64,000 nucleotides of DNA from the NCBI RefSeq assembly GCF_001641125.1, contig NZ_LWLP01000001.1:2776079-2840078 (forward strand), given 5' to 3'. Source of the stretch: Arthrobacter sp. OY3WO11. GTDB lineage: Bacteria > Actinomycetota > Actinomycetes > Actinomycetales > Micrococcaceae. Positions 19,166 through 29,100 of the stretch are shown here, piece after piece (within the stretch, counting starts at the first letter, position 1; every line of letters starts with the position of its first letter). A model generated the notes under the pieces. The model made no database searches. It was not told the DNA's origin and saw nothing but the letters and a program-made list of their open reading frames with translations. The position numbers and the translations under genes are program-made.

Positions 19166-20056
19166 ATGGAGTCCTTGCCCGATGCCGCCCCTGGTGAATG
19201 GCTTAAGCCCTTGTTGGATACCATGTGGCAAGACATGCACGTTGTCGTGCCACGTGGCTTCCCCGCCTACGCCAGGCTCTTCCATCCGGTGGTGCGGGAC
19301 CGCCCGCAGGACACCGGTACGTGGCACGGACATCCCCGAACGGATGTTGTTGCCCTCGACGAGGAACAGGTCCACTGGTCGGTCGTGGCGGCTGCGTTCG
19401 GGACAAAGATGCACCCGTTGGCCCAATTCCACCGCCTCTTTGGGCAAGCACAGAGCCGGCAGGAAGTCCTTGATAGCGACGGCTGGCGTTATTCCGAACC
19501 ACTGACCGGCAACCTTGCACCGGATGCACTAGCAGCAGTGGCTGCTCGCCTCTATGAACACACCTCCACACCAAACATAGGGGTGTCCGCCATTTGGGAG
19601 GGATGGGGAGGCCTGACAAGTTCCGCCGGCTATGCCCAGCTCAGCTTTTCAGACGGCTGGATTCCCCAGGAAGATAGTTCCAACTCCGCTGCCCCGGGAA
19701 CAGGACCGGGTTCGGGCCTACTGCCGGTAGAGGTGGTCAACGGAGAAACACTCCACCTGCCGGGGCGCGACTACTACCTCTTCAATGCTGCGCCACAGTT
19801 TTACCTAGACCCCGGATGGGTGAATCACGTGCCCTGGCACCATTCCCCGCAATTCCCGCAGTCACCGAGCATTCTGTGGCCGGCAGACAGAAGGTGGGTC
19901 ATGGTGTCGGAAATAGACTTCGACTCCACCGTGGTCGCCGGCAGCCATGAGCTCATATCGGCTCTAGTCCGTGACCCTGCCATCGAGGCGCTGCCCGTGG
20001 ACGAGGGAGCAGACCTAACGTGGGACGCCGACATCCACAACCGGCCCGTACAGTAG
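19166..20056 (+). CDS. Hypothetical protein, Trp/His/Pro-rich, cytoplasmic
   Basis: I recognise this 296-residue protein only as a type seen as 'hypothetical' in actinobacteria; I cannot assign a function. It has no signal peptide or membrane segment. Features that look conserved by composition are VVPRGFPAYARLFHPV, WHGHP, DYYLFNAAP and PSILWPADRRWVMVSEIDFD. The high Trp and His content with a DxW-rich C-terminus suggests a compact enzyme or binding fold, which is inference. The ATG at 19166 has no ribosome-binding site; TAGGCT ends 6 bases upstream, as for other leaderless candidates here. Confidence 0.75.
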   Translation: MESLPDAAPGEWLKPLLDTMWQDMHVVVPRGFPAYARLFHPVVRDRPQDTGTWHGHPRTDVVALDEEQVHWSVVAAAFGTKMHPLAQFHRLFGQAQSRQEVLDSDGWRYSEPLTGNLAPDALAAVAARLYEHTSTPNIGVSAIWEGWGGLTSSAGYAQLSFSDGWIPQEDSSNSAAPGTGPGSGLLPVEVVNGETLHLPGRDYYLFNAAPQFYLDPGWVNHVPWHHSPQFPQSPSILWPADRRWVMVSEIDFDSTVVAGSHELISALVRDPAIEALPVDEGADLTWDADIHNRPVQ

Positions 20057-20133
20057 CCAACCCTCACGAGGGACGCCTCTTCCAGGACGCGTCGTTGCCT
20101 CGCTACTTGGTGTGAGCACCGCTTCGAGAAAAC

Positions 20134-20277
20134 CTACAGGAGTTCAGAAGACTCTTCTTCGGTCAACTCAATTTCCTGGCCGTTGTCGCCCACCCAGCGG
20201 TACGCCTGTTGCCCGGCTGCCACGTTGGCTCGCTTATTGAGTGTCTATGTGGAGCCGTCTTGAATCTTTATGTCCAT
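20134..20277 (-). pseudogene. Small ORF interrupted by an amber codon
   Basis: The minus strand carries 48 in-frame codons from ATG 20277 to TAG 20134. They are broken by TAG at codon 11 (20247-20245). The part after the stop reads like a real protein: residues include NVAAGQQAYRWVGDNGQEI and an acidic tail LTEEESSELL. A GTG at codon 19 could still start a 29-residue product. I read it as a decayed small gene, or a very small intact one starting at that GTG; I do not recognise the family. It lies beside another remnant. Confidence 0.4.
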
Positions 20278-20315
20278 GGACCGAGGCTACTGCAGACCCC
20301 CTATGCTGCGTCTCC

Positions 20316-20508
20316 GACCACACGCAGGAGGTGCCGGCCCTGGATAGGGCAATGGCGGGCCAGAGGCCTCGGAAACGCCGAAATCGCCGCTTCAATGGTT
20401 CTCAGTGAAGCCACGGTCAGGTCCCACATCGGCAGCATCCTGGCGAAGCTCAAGCTGAAAAACCGAATCCAGATCGTTGCCATCGCCTACAAAAACAAAA
20501 AGGCGTGA
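20316..20508 (+). pseudogene. Remnant of a LuxR-family response regulator (C-terminal HTH)
   Basis: The last 45 residues (ARGLGNAEIAASMVLSEATV, then RSHIGSILAKLKLKNRIQ) match the GerE/LuxR DNA-binding helix-turn-helix. Upstream in this frame the sequence is unrelated, but a shifted frame reads TQEVPALDRAMAG, resembling the TxREVEVLxLVARG start of that domain. A frameshift around 20355 therefore joins the two halves, and no receiver domain or partner kinase is present. The open frame from 20209 is an accidental extension. Confidence 0.7.
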
Positions 20509-20554
20509 CCGCAGCTGTGAAGCTGTGGCCACGCCTGGGCGCTTGAACCGCGGG

Positions 20555-21025
20555 TTAGCGTGTTGACGGCAAGTTCTCTGCCAGTGCGCCGTCGCCGGGA
20601 GAATTCGCAAACTGGCTCGCGAGTTCCCGCACCACTGCCTGGAGCTCCTGCCGCAGCAGGTCCGGATCGATCGAAGCCGACGCCAGCACGGACCGCTCCA
20701 TTTCCACCGCCGCCGCAACCGCTTCCTTGCCCTGCTCGGTAAGCGACACGACGTGGCTCCTGCGGTCCGAGGTGCTGCGGACCCGGACAATGTGTCCGTG
20801 GGCCTCCAAACGGCTGAGCGTCTTACCCATGGTCTGCGCTTGGACGCGGACGTACTGCGCGAGCTGGGCTTGCGTCATGGGGCCCTGGACATCCAGGACC
20901 TCGATGGCGATAACCCCTGCGTGGGTAAGGCCGATGGCGCCGAGTTTTTCGTTCCAGGAGTGTTCGACGAGGCGCGCAGCAGTGGACAAGAGGCGCCCCG
21001 TGGGCCAGTGATCCATATCAGGCAT
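20555..21025 (-). CDS. MarR-family transcriptional regulator
   Basis: This 156-residue winged-helix regulator has the MarR core: recognition region MTQAQLAQYVRVQAQTMGKT, then LSRLEAHGHIVRVRSTSDRRSHVVSLTEQG split as helix and wing with the DRR wing motif. It lies divergent from a Bcp peroxiredoxin with 87 bp between them, so it may control that gene and sense oxidants; no cysteine is present, so any sensing would be ligand-based. ATG 21025 is used: TATACT ends 7 bases upstream, suggesting leaderless mRNA. A TTG at 21043 is the longer alternative. Confidence 0.88.
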   Translation of the reverse strand: MPDMDHWPTGRLLSTAARLVEHSWNEKLGAIGLTHAGVIAIEVLDVQGPMTQAQLAQYVRVQAQTMGKTLSRLEAHGHIVRVRSTSDRRSHVVSLTEQGKEAVAAAVEMERSVLASASIDPDLLRQELQAVVRELASQFANSPGDGALAENLPSTR

Positions 21026-21112
21026 AGCAGCCAGTATAGCCAAATAGGGATTAGCGCTGGTTCCGGGTGCTTACTAGGCTGGTGTGTCCCGCCTGCAACT
21101 AGGAGAAAAACA

Positions 21113-21586
21113 TTGGCTGAAAGACTCGTTACCGGAGACGACGCGCCCGGTTTTACATTGAAGGATTCGTCGGGCACCGGCGTCAGCTTGTCCCCCCGTC
21201 CGGGCCGCCACACCATTGTGTACTTCTATCCGGCAGCCGCCACGCCGGGCTGCACCAAGGAAGCCTGCGACTTTCGCGACAACCTGTCCTCCCTCCAGTC
21301 GGCGGGCTACGACGTCCTGGGGATCTCCCCCGACCCCGTGGAAAAACTTGCAAAATTCGCAGCCAAAGAAGGCCTGGGCTTCCCTTTGCTCTCGGACGCA
21401 GACCATGCAGTTGCCGACGCATATGGTGCCTGGGGCGAAAAGAAGAACTACGGCAAGACCTATGAGGGGCTCATCCGTTCCACCATCGTTGTGGACCCGG
21501 ACGGGAAGGTTGCGCTTGCCCAGTACAACGTCAGGGCCACAGGCCACGTGGCAAAACTTCGGCGGGACTTGAACCTGGACGCCTGA
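21113..21586 (+). CDS. bcp: Thioredoxin-dependent peroxiredoxin, Bcp/PrxQ type
   Basis: This 157-residue peroxiredoxin reduces hydrogen peroxide and organic peroxides in the cytoplasm with electrons from thioredoxin. The peroxidatic cysteine lies in ATPGCTKEACDFRD; the second Cys five residues later is the resolving cysteine of the atypical two-Cys PrxQ group. GISPDPVEKLAKFA and the distal Arg in IRSTIVVDPDG are also present. The start is TTG 21113 with AGGAG 7 bases upstream; the longer frame from 20753 overlaps the divergent MarR gene and is rejected. Confidence 0.93.
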   Translation: MAERLVTGDDAPGFTLKDSSGTGVSLSPRPGRHTIVYFYPAAATPGCTKEACDFRDNLSSLQSAGYDVLGISPDPVEKLAKFAAKEGLGFPLLSDADHAVADAYGAWGEKKNYGKTYEGLIRSTIVVDPDGKVALAQYNVRATGHVAKLRRDLNLDA

Positions 21587-21684
21587 CAAGGATCCGCTGA
21601 GCCGGGGCCCTGCCGCGGCGACGCTACAATGGACACTGGCATCCGCCGTCGGGCCCTTGTGGGGCAGCAACGGCAGGAAGCCCT

Positions 21685-21766
21685 GCGCGAGTGGTGAAAT
21701 TGGCAGACACGCAGGATTTAGGTTCCTGTGCCTTCGGGCGTGGGGGTTCAAGTCCCCCCTTGCGCA
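21685..21766 (+). tRNA. tRNA-Leu (anticodon TAG)
   Basis: Acceptor GCGCGAG pairs with CTTGCGC. The anticodon stem CAGGA/TCCTG holds loop TTTAGGT (anticodon TAG). A long variable arm (GCCTTCGGGCGT) marks a class II tRNA, and the T-arm is GGGGG-TTCAAGT-CCCCC. CCA is not encoded. Confidence 0.96.
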
Positions 21767-21771
21767 CTGTG

Positions 21772-21799
21772 GTCCCCCGGCTGTGGCCGGGGGACTTTT
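21772..21799 (+). terminator. Terminator after tRNA-Leu
   Basis: GTCCCCCGGC (21772-21781) pairs perfectly with GCCGGGGGAC (21786-21795), followed by TTTT. The 220 bases after it, up to the fasciclin gene, show no other feature I can name. Confidence 0.88.
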
Positions 21800-22019
21800 G
21801 CATTTAAGGCTCCCTCCGCCGCATCCCTTCCGCACTGGCACACACGGTGAATCCGGGCTCCACCGAAAAACTCCAGGGAATTTACCCATCCGCATCCTGC
21901 CGCCGGCCGAATAGCCAGTGAGACACCAGCCAAGGGCAGGTGCCCACCAGGAAGTTTCGAAAGACGCCGCAGGCACCACGCCCGCGGCGGGCAGATGCCA
22001 CAACCCAAGGAGAACCGAC

Positions 22020-22694
22020 ATGCAGACCATCAAGCGCACAACCTTCACCGTCGCAGGCGTTGCAGCAGCAGCCCTGCTCAGCCTGACTGCCTGCGGCGGG
22101 TCCGCAACCACCACCGCCTCCTCCGCCCCGGCAGCCGAGCCGTCCGCGTCCAGCATGGCCCCCTCGCCGTCTGCCAGCGCCTCTGCTGCAGCCATGGACC
22201 CGGCAGCCAACCTGGTTGGCCCCGGCTGCGCCGCCTACGCCGAGCAGGTTCCCTCCGGCGCAGGCTCGGTTGAGGGCATGGCCCTCGACCCCGTTGCCGT
22301 CGCCGCATCCAACAACCCGATCCTCACCACCCTCACCTCGGCAGTGTCCGGGAAGCTGAACCCCAAGGTGGACCTCGTGGACACCCTGAACGGTGGAGAG
22401 TTCACGGTCTTCGCACCGGTGGATGACGCTTTCGCCAAGATCGATGCAGCCACCATCGAAACCCTCAAGACGGACGACGCGCTCCTGAGCAAGATCCTCA
22501 CGTACCACGTGGTTCCGGGGCAGATCACTCCTGACATGATCGCCGGCACCCACGCCACCGTCCAGGGCGGCAGCGTGACCGTTACCGGCAGCGGTGACGA
22601 GCTCAAGGTCGACGACGCCAACGTGATCTGCGGCGGCGTTCAGACCAAGAACGCCACCGTCTACCTGATCGACTCGGTGCTGATGCCCAAGTAG
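22020..22694 (+). CDS. Fasciclin-domain lipoprotein (MPT70/83-like)
   Basis: This 224-residue secreted lipoprotein has signal peptide [21 protein letters not shown] with the lipobox Cys at residue 25, a Ser/Ala/Pro linker, and one FAS1 domain. H1 reads [14 protein letters not shown] and H2 reads [15 protein letters not shown]; the closing strand is [14 protein letters not shown]1 domains mediate adhesion or matrix contact, and this architecture is like mycobacterial MPT83. No sigma/anti-sigma pair is adjacent. The ATG follows AAGGAG. A strong terminator follows at 22720. Confidence 0.93.
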   Translation: MQTIKRTTFTVAGVAAAALLSLTACGGSATTTASSAPAAEPSASSMAPSPSASASAAAMDPAANLVGPGCAAYAEQVPSGAGSVEGMALDPVAVAASNNPILTTLTSAVSGKLNPKVDLVDTLNGGEFTVFAPVDDAFAKIDAATIETLKTDDALLSKILTYHVVPGQITPDMIAGTHATVQGGSVTVTGSGDELKVDDANVICGGVQTKNATVYLIDSVLMPK

Positions 22695-22719
22695 TCACCA
22701 GGCAGGCCAGTTCCTTCCG

Positions 22720-22760
22720 GAAAAGCCGGGGGCCGTCCGAAAGGACGGTTCCTGGCTTTT
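22720..22760 (+). terminator. Terminator after the fasciclin gene
   Basis: AAAAGCC...GCCGTCC, a GAAA loop, and GGACGG...GGCTTTT form a long stem with two internal mismatches, ending in TTTT. Confidence 0.85.
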
Positions 22761-22872
22761 CTGCCGTGGCGGGAACCGTCCGGCGGGTTCCAGGTACCTC
22801 CAAGTGGCGTCTATTAGACTGGGCTCCGGTCCGCACGCGGCGGAGCCGGCAAAATCCCGAGGTGATAATCGA

Positions 22873-24543
22873 GTGCCCAGCAGTACATCGCGGCGGACGG
22901 TCATCAAGACCGGCGCTGTTTTCCTCGCCTTGGGCATGACCTCGTGCACCGCCGTCCCGGCCCCCTCGCCGTCCTCCGGCTCCCCCAGTACAACCGCTGC
23001 TCCCGAGCCCTCCGCAACCTTCAATTTCGGAACCGCAGCCCAGCCGCTGGGCCTGGATCCCGCCCTTTCCAGTGACGTTGAGTCCCAGCGCATCACCCGC
23101 CAGATCCTCGAGGGACTGGTGGGCGTGGACCAGATCACCGGGAAACCCACACCACTGCTCGCCACGGAGTGGACCGAATCCGACGAAGGCCGCTCCTACA
23201 CTTTCAAGCTCCGGACCGACGTCGTGTTCCAGGACGGAACCCCGTTCAATGCCGACGCCGTGTGCACCAACTTCAGCCGCTGGTTCGCCTTCTCCCCGGA
23301 TATCAGGCGGCAGGCACCCGGGAGTTCCTTCAAGGGAGTCTTCAAGGCGCACTCGGATGAGCCGGAGCTCTCCATCTTCAAAAGCTGCACGGCCGAGTCA
23401 GCGGACACGGTCCGGATTGACCTCACCCAGCGTTTCACCGCCTTCCTCCAGGCCCTTACCCTGCCTGCCTTCGCCATCGCCTCACCGGCAGCCCTCGCCG
23501 CGGGCACGGCTGATGTCCTGGACCAGAGCCGCGGCGGGCAGCCCGTCTCAGGCTTCGGGACCAATCCGGTAGGAACCGGGCCGTTCAGGCTCGCCTCGTG
23601 GGATGAGGGCAGTGTCACCTTGGCCACCAACACGTCCTACTGGGGGGAACGCGGCCAGATCGCCACCATCAACTTCGTGGCCTATGACCACCCGCAGGCG
23701 CGGCTCCAGGCCCTGCTGGACGGCAAGATCGACGGCTACGATGCCGTGACGGTTGGCAACTTCGACCAGCTGGTCAAGCGCGGGAAGCAGATCGTCCAGC
23801 GTGACCCGTTCTCCGTGATGTACGTGGGCATCAACCAGGACATCCCCGTGCTCAAGAACCTCAAGGTCCGCCAGGCCATCGAAATGGCGATCGATAAGGA
23901 AACGCTGATCCGTCGGTTCTTCATTGACAACACCGCCAAGGCCACGCAGTTCGTCCCGCCCAAGATCAGCGGTTTCAACAACGACGCCCCGGCGCTGGGC
24001 CACGATCCTGCCAAGGCCAAGGAATATCTCGAAGAGGGAGGGTACGCCGGTGAGGAGCTGAAGTTCTACTATCCCCTGAACGTCACGCGCCCCTACCTGC
24101 CCACACCCGAGAAGGTGTACGCCGAGATCAGCCGCCAGCTCACCGCCGTCGGGCTTAACATCCGGCCCGTTCCGGTGGACTGGGCGGACGGCTACCTGCA
24201 GAAGGTGCAGTCCCCCGGCGACCATGCGCTCCATCTGCTGGGCTGGAACGGCTCATACTCCGACGCCGACAATTTCGTGGGCCCCCTCTTCGGGGAAAAG
24301 AACGGTGAGTTCGGCTACCACGATCCGCAGGTCTTTTCGAAGATCAACCGGGCGCGCGGGCTTCCGGAAGGCGAGGAGCGGGATGAGCAATATCACACCA
24401 TCAACGCCCAGATCGCCGCGACCGTACCGGCCGTCCCTGTTGCCTTCCCCATCTCTGCGCTGGCCCTGTCCGACCGCGTACTGAGCTATCCGGCCTCCCC
24501 GGTCTTAAATGAAGTTTTCACGAAGGTGCAACTAAAGCCTTGA
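22873..24543 (+). CDS. ABC transporter substrate-binding lipoprotein (peptide/opine family 5)
   Basis: This 556-residue family 5 extracytoplasmic solute-binding protein belongs to the DppA/OppA type. The N-terminus [20 protein letters not shown] combines a twin-arginine pattern with a lipobox Cys, suggesting Tat export and lipid anchoring. [22 protein letters not shown] and [14 protein letters not shown] are typical of the family. No permease or ATPase gene is near, so it must serve a transporter encoded elsewhere. The GTG at 22873 has GAGGTG upstream; the frame from 22804 is longer but removes the signal from the N-terminus. Confidence 0.9.
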   Translation: MPSSTSRRTVIKTGAVFLALGMTSCTAVPAPSPSSGSPSTTAAPEPSATFNFGTAAQPLGLDPALSSDVESQRITRQILEGLVGVDQITGKPTPLLATEWTESDEGRSYTFKLRTDVVFQDGTPFNADAVCTNFSRWFAFSPDIRRQAPGSSFKGVFKAHSDEPELSIFKSCTAESADTVRIDLTQRFTAFLQALTLPAFAIASPAALAAGTADVLDQSRGGQPVSGFGTNPVGTGPFRLASWDEGSVTLATNTSYWGERGQIATINFVAYDHPQARLQALLDGKIDGYDAVTVGNFDQLVKRGKQIVQRDPFSVMYVGINQDIPVLKNLKVRQAIEMAIDKETLIRRFFIDNTAKATQFVPPKISGFNNDAPALGHDPAKAKEYLEEGGYAGEELKFYYPLNVTRPYLPTPEKVYAEISRQLTAVGLNIRPVPVDWADGYLQKVQSPGDHALHLLGWNGSYSDADNFVGPLFGEKNGEFGYHDPQVFSKINRARGLPEGEERDEQYHTINAQIAATVPAVPVAFPISALALSDRVLSYPASPVLNEVFTKVQLKP

Positions 24544-24622
24544 CGGGGCGGTCCAATTTCAGTATGTCCGCTGCACGGGGATATTCTGTGACAGCCAGAG
24601 CCGCTGCAATCGGAGACTGATC

Positions 24623-26125
24623 GTGACCTTCATTTCCAAGACCCCACATGCCGACGTCGTCCTGATTGGCGGCGGCATCATGAGCGCCACGCTGGGGGCA
24701 TTCCTCAAGCAGCTTGAGCCGGACTGGACCATCTCCCTGTTCGAGCGGCTGGACCAGCCGGGGCTGGAAAGCTCCGATCCGTGGAACAACGCCGGAACCG
24801 GCCACGCCGCCCTCTGCGAGCTTAACTACTCCCCTGCAGCCAAAGACGGCTCAGTGGACCCCTCCAAGGCGCTGCTCATCAACGAACAGTTCCAGCTTTC
24901 CCGCCAGTTCTGGTCCCACCTGGTGGACCAGAAACTGATCGGATCCCCCAAGGGCTTCATCAATACCGTCCCTCACATGAGCTTCGTCATCGGCGAGGAC
25001 CACTCCCGGTTCCTGAAATCGCGTTACGAGGCCCTCAAGCCCCACACGCTGTTCCGGAGCATGGAATACTCCGAGGACCACGCCCAGATCGCCAAGTGGG
25101 CGCCCCTGATCGTCAAGGGACGCGACCCGAAGCAGCGCGTTGCCGCCACGCGCGCAGCCGAGGGCACCGACGTCGACTTCGGGGCGCTGACCCGGGAGCT
25201 GACCACCTACCTCGGGAACAACGGCGTCGAAATCAACTACGGCCATGACGTCACGGGAATTTCCAGGGCGTCCGACGGCGGCTGGAACCTTTCGCTGAAG
25301 TACCCCAAGTCCGGGGAGCACAGCAAGATCCACGCCAAGTTCGTGTTTGTCGGCGCAGGCGGCGGCGCCCTGCACCTGTTGCAGGCCTCAGGTATCCCGG
25401 AAAGCAAAGGCTACGGCGGGTTCCCGGTCTCCGGGCAGTTCTTCCGCTGCACCGACGAAACCATTGCCGCGCAGCACAGCGCCAAGGTCTACGGCCAGGC
25501 ATCGGTGGGCGCTCCCCCCATGTCCGTGCCGCACCTCGACACCCGGTACGTCGGCGGCAAGCGGTCACTGCTGTTCGGCCCCTACGCCGGATTCTCCACC
25601 AACTTCCTGAAGAACGGCTCGTACCTGGACCTTCCGCTGTCCATCCGGCCCAGCAACATCATCCCCATGCTGGCTGTGGCCAAGGACAACATGGACCTCA
25701 CCGCCTACTTGGTGAAGGAAGTGGCCAAGAAGCATGCCGACAAGGTGGAGGCCCTGCGTGAGTACTACCCGGAGGCCAAGGACGGCGACTGGGAACTGAT
25801 CACCGCCGGCCAGCGTGTACAGATCATCAAGAAAGATCCGCAGAAGGGCGGCGTGCTGCAGTTCGGCACTGAAGTGATCGCCGGCCGTGACGGTTCCATC
25901 GGCGCGCTCCTGGGCGCATCGCCCGGAGCGTCCACTGCGGTACCTATCATGATCGAGTTGCTGAAGAGGACCTTCCCCCGGAACTTCAAGGGCTGGCAGT
26001 CCAAGCTCAAGGACATGATGCCGGGCTACGGGGTCAAGTTGGACGAGAACCCGGACCTGGCTGTCGAGCTGGAAAAGGCAACGGCCGCATCACTTCAGCT
26101 GGAGAGCGTTTCCGCCAGCCGCTGA
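24623..26125 (+). CDS. mqo: Malate:quinone oxidoreductase
   Basis: This 500-residue FAD enzyme oxidises malate to oxaloacetate at the cytoplasmic membrane and feeds electrons to the quinone pool, replacing or supplementing NAD-dependent malate dehydrogenase. The N-terminal [15 protein letters not shown] is the FAD-binding dinucleotide fold; [20 protein letters not shown] and the C-terminal [13 protein letters not shown] are family hallmarks. GTG 24623 has CGGAG upstream. It is apparently monocistronic. Confidence 0.96.
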   Translation: MTFISKTPHADVVLIGGGIMSATLGAFLKQLEPDWTISLFERLDQPGLESSDPWNNAGTGHAALCELNYSPAAKDGSVDPSKALLINEQFQLSRQFWSHLVDQKLIGSPKGFINTVPHMSFVIGEDHSRFLKSRYEALKPHTLFRSMEYSEDHAQIAKWAPLIVKGRDPKQRVAATRAAEGTDVDFGALTRELTTYLGNNGVEINYGHDVTGISRASDGGWNLSLKYPKSGEHSKIHAKFVFVGAGGGALHLLQASGIPESKGYGGFPVSGQFFRCTDETIAAQHSAKVYGQASVGAPPMSVPHLDTRYVGGKRSLLFGPYAGFSTNFLKNGSYLDLPLSIRPSNIIPMLAVAKDNMDLTAYLVKEVAKKHADKVEALREYYPEAKDGDWELITAGQRVQIIKKDPQKGGVLQFGTEVIAGRDGSIGALLGASPGASTAVPIMIELLKRTFPRNFKGWQSKLKDMMPGYGVKLDENPDLAVELEKATAASLQLESVSASR

Positions 26126-26194
26126 CCCTGAGGGGCCGGCGGCCGGCACCTTGAGGGTCCGTATCCGTCATTCAACCCCACAGGAGATCATGCG

Positions 26195-29100
26195 ATGTTC
26201 CGGCTGGCACAACTTTCACTTGCGAACCGGGCCCTGATCGCACTGATCACAGTCTTCGCCTCCGTCTTCGGCGTGATCACCATGTCGTCGCTGAAGCAGG
26301 AACTCATCCCCTCGATCGAGTTCCCGCAGATCACGGTGCTGACCGCCATGCCCGGCGCCTCCCCGGAGGTGGTGGACAAGCAGGTAAGCGGGCCGCTGGA
26401 GACGGCGCTGAACGGCGTAGAGGGGCTGGAATCCACCTCCTCCACGTCCCGCAACGGCGTCTCGCAGATCACCATGGTGTTCACCTATGGTTCAAACCTG
26501 GACCGTGCGAGGAACCAGATCGACCGCGCCATCTCCAACGCCAAGCGGTCCCTGCCCGAGGATGTCCAGCCGCAGGCAATTGCCGGCAGCATCAGCGACT
26601 TTCCCATCGTTTTCCTGGCTGTGTCCTCGGACAAGACGCTCAGCGAGCTGAACGCCGACCTCCAGCGGCTGAGCGTGCCCCGGCTGCAAAAGATCGACGG
26701 CGTCCGCGGGGCTGATGTGACCGGCGGCGCCTCCCAGCACATCGAGATCCTTCCCCGCGGTGACGCCATGGCCGCGGCGGGTGCGAGCATCACGTCCATC
26801 CGGGACGCGCTGGAGAACAACGGCGCGCTGATCCCGGCCGGCACGCTCGAGGAGCAGGGCAAGACGCTCTCACTGCAGATCGGCAGCCCCGTGGATTCCC
26901 TTGCGGCCATCGAGGCGCTGCCGCTGGGGGGAGCAAAAGGCGGGGCCACCATCGGCAGCGTGGCGGACGTATCGCTGAAGGATGACGAACGGACATCCAT
27001 CACGCGGACCAACGGGGAGGAAACCCTCGCCGTGTCCGTGACCAAGAAGCCTGAGGGCGACACGGTGGGCATCTCGCACGCGGTGCGGGACACGCTGGAC
27101 GAACTTGAGGCGGAACTGGGTTCGAATGCCAAGTTCACTCCGGTGTTCGACCAGGCACCCTTCATTGAGAAGTCCATCAAGGACCTCACCACCGAGGGCC
27201 TGCTGGGCCTGGGCTTCGCCGTTGCGGTCATCCTGGTGTTCCTGATGTCCACCCGCTCCACGCTGGTCACGGCGGTCTCCATTCCGCTCTCGCTCCTGAT
27301 TACCTTCATCGGCCTGTCCGCCACCGGATACTCCCTGAACATCCTGACGCTGGGTGCGCTCACCATCGCCATCGGCCGCGTGGTGGATGACTCCATCGTT
27401 GTGATCGAGAACATCAAGCGGCACCTGAGCTACGGCGAGGACAAAGTCACTGCCATCCTGACTGCCATCAGGGAGGTGGCCGGGGCCATCACCGCCTCCA
27501 CCCTCACCACCGTGGCGGTGTTCCTCCCCATCGCGTTTGTTGGCGAGCTCGCAGGTGAGCTGTTCAGGCCGTTCGCCCTCACGGTCACCATGGCGCTGCT
27601 GGCCTCGCTGCTGGTCTCGCTGACCATCGTCCCCGTGCTGGCCTACTGGTTCCTGAAGAACACCGGTGCCGCAGGGGCGGGGGCGGCCGCTCCCGCAGCT
27701 GCCCGGCGGAACGCTGACGAGGCCCGCGCCAAGGCATTGGAGGCGGAACAGCGCAGCAGGCTCCAGCGCGGTTATCTGCCAATCCTCACCAAAACCCAGA
27801 AGCATCCCGTGATCACGCTGGTGGCCGCAGCCCTGGTCCTCGGTGCCACCGCCGCCATGACACCGCTCCTGGCCACCAACCTCCTGGGCAATTCCGGGCA
27901 GAACAGCCTCACGGTCCGCCAGGTCCTGCCGGCCGGCACCACCCTCGCCGACACCAGCGCGGCAGCCATCCGGCTGGAGGAAGTGCTTCGCGGCATCGAC
28001 GGCGTCAAAGACATCCAGGTGACCTCGGGCAACGCCCAGGCAGGTTTCGCCGCGCTGACCTCCACCGGCTCGTCCAACTCCACGTTCACCGTGGTGACAG
28101 ATGAAAAGGCGGACCAGGAACAGTTGCAGGAGACGGTGCGCAGCGAACTGGCAAAGGTGCCCGATTCCGGCAAGATCTCGGTAGGGACGCAGCAGGGCGG
28201 TTTCGGAACCTCGTCCACCGTGGACATCACCCTCAACGCGGCCAGCTCTGCCGACCTCCAGGAAGCCAGCGACACCATGGTGGCGGCGATGACCGGGGTG
28301 CCCGGCACCAGCGAGGTAGCGACCAACCTCGCAGCCAGCCAGCCCGTGGTCCAGGTCAGGGTGGACCGGGCCAAGACGGTAGCCGCCGGGCTCAACGAGG
28401 AACAGGTGGCCGGGGTCCTGGCCTCCACCATCAGCCCCATCCCCGCCGGAGAAGTCCGGATCGACACCAACGACTTTCCTGTCCAGATCGGCCAGGGCAC
28501 CAGGTTCACCAGCATCGACGCCGTCCGTGGCATTCCGCTCCCGGCAGCGGGCGGGCAGGTGCCGCTGGGAAGCATCGCTTCCGTGGAACAGGTGGATGTG
28601 CCCGTGTCCATCACCGCCAGCAACGGCCAGCGCACGGCACGCGTGTCCGTGACGCCGTCGGACTCCAACCTGGGCGCGGTCAACGCGGAGGTCCAGAAGC
28701 GGCTGGCGGATGTCCAGCTGCCGCCGGGGGTCACCGCTGAAATCGGCGGCGCCACCACCCAGCAGCAGGAATCCTTCCAGCAGCTCGGGCTCGCCCTGCT
28801 GGCCGCCATCGCCATCGTTTACGTGATCATGGTGGCCACCTTCAAATCCCTCATCCAGCCGCTGATCCTGCTGGTATCGGTGCCATTTGCAGCCACCGGA
28901 GCCGTAGCACTGCTCCTGGTGACAGGCGTGCCCCTGGGACTGCCCTCGCTGATCGGCATGCTCATGCTGGTGGGGATCGTGGTCACCAACGCCATCGTGC
29001 TGATCGACCTCATCAACCAGTACCGGCAGCCCCGGGACGGCCGGCCGGGCATGAACGTGGCGGATGCGATCACGCACGGGGCACGGCAGCGCCTGCGCCC

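Noticed and set aside
20209-20508. 99-residue gene on the plus strand as a complete regulator
   Set aside because: Only the last 45 residues match a LuxR HTH; the N-terminal part is unrelated and a frameshift explains the join, so it is reported as a remnant.
26124-26160. Possible terminator after mqo (GACCCT...AGGGTC)
   Set aside because: The stem is short and interrupted and has no T-run; too weak to list as a feature.
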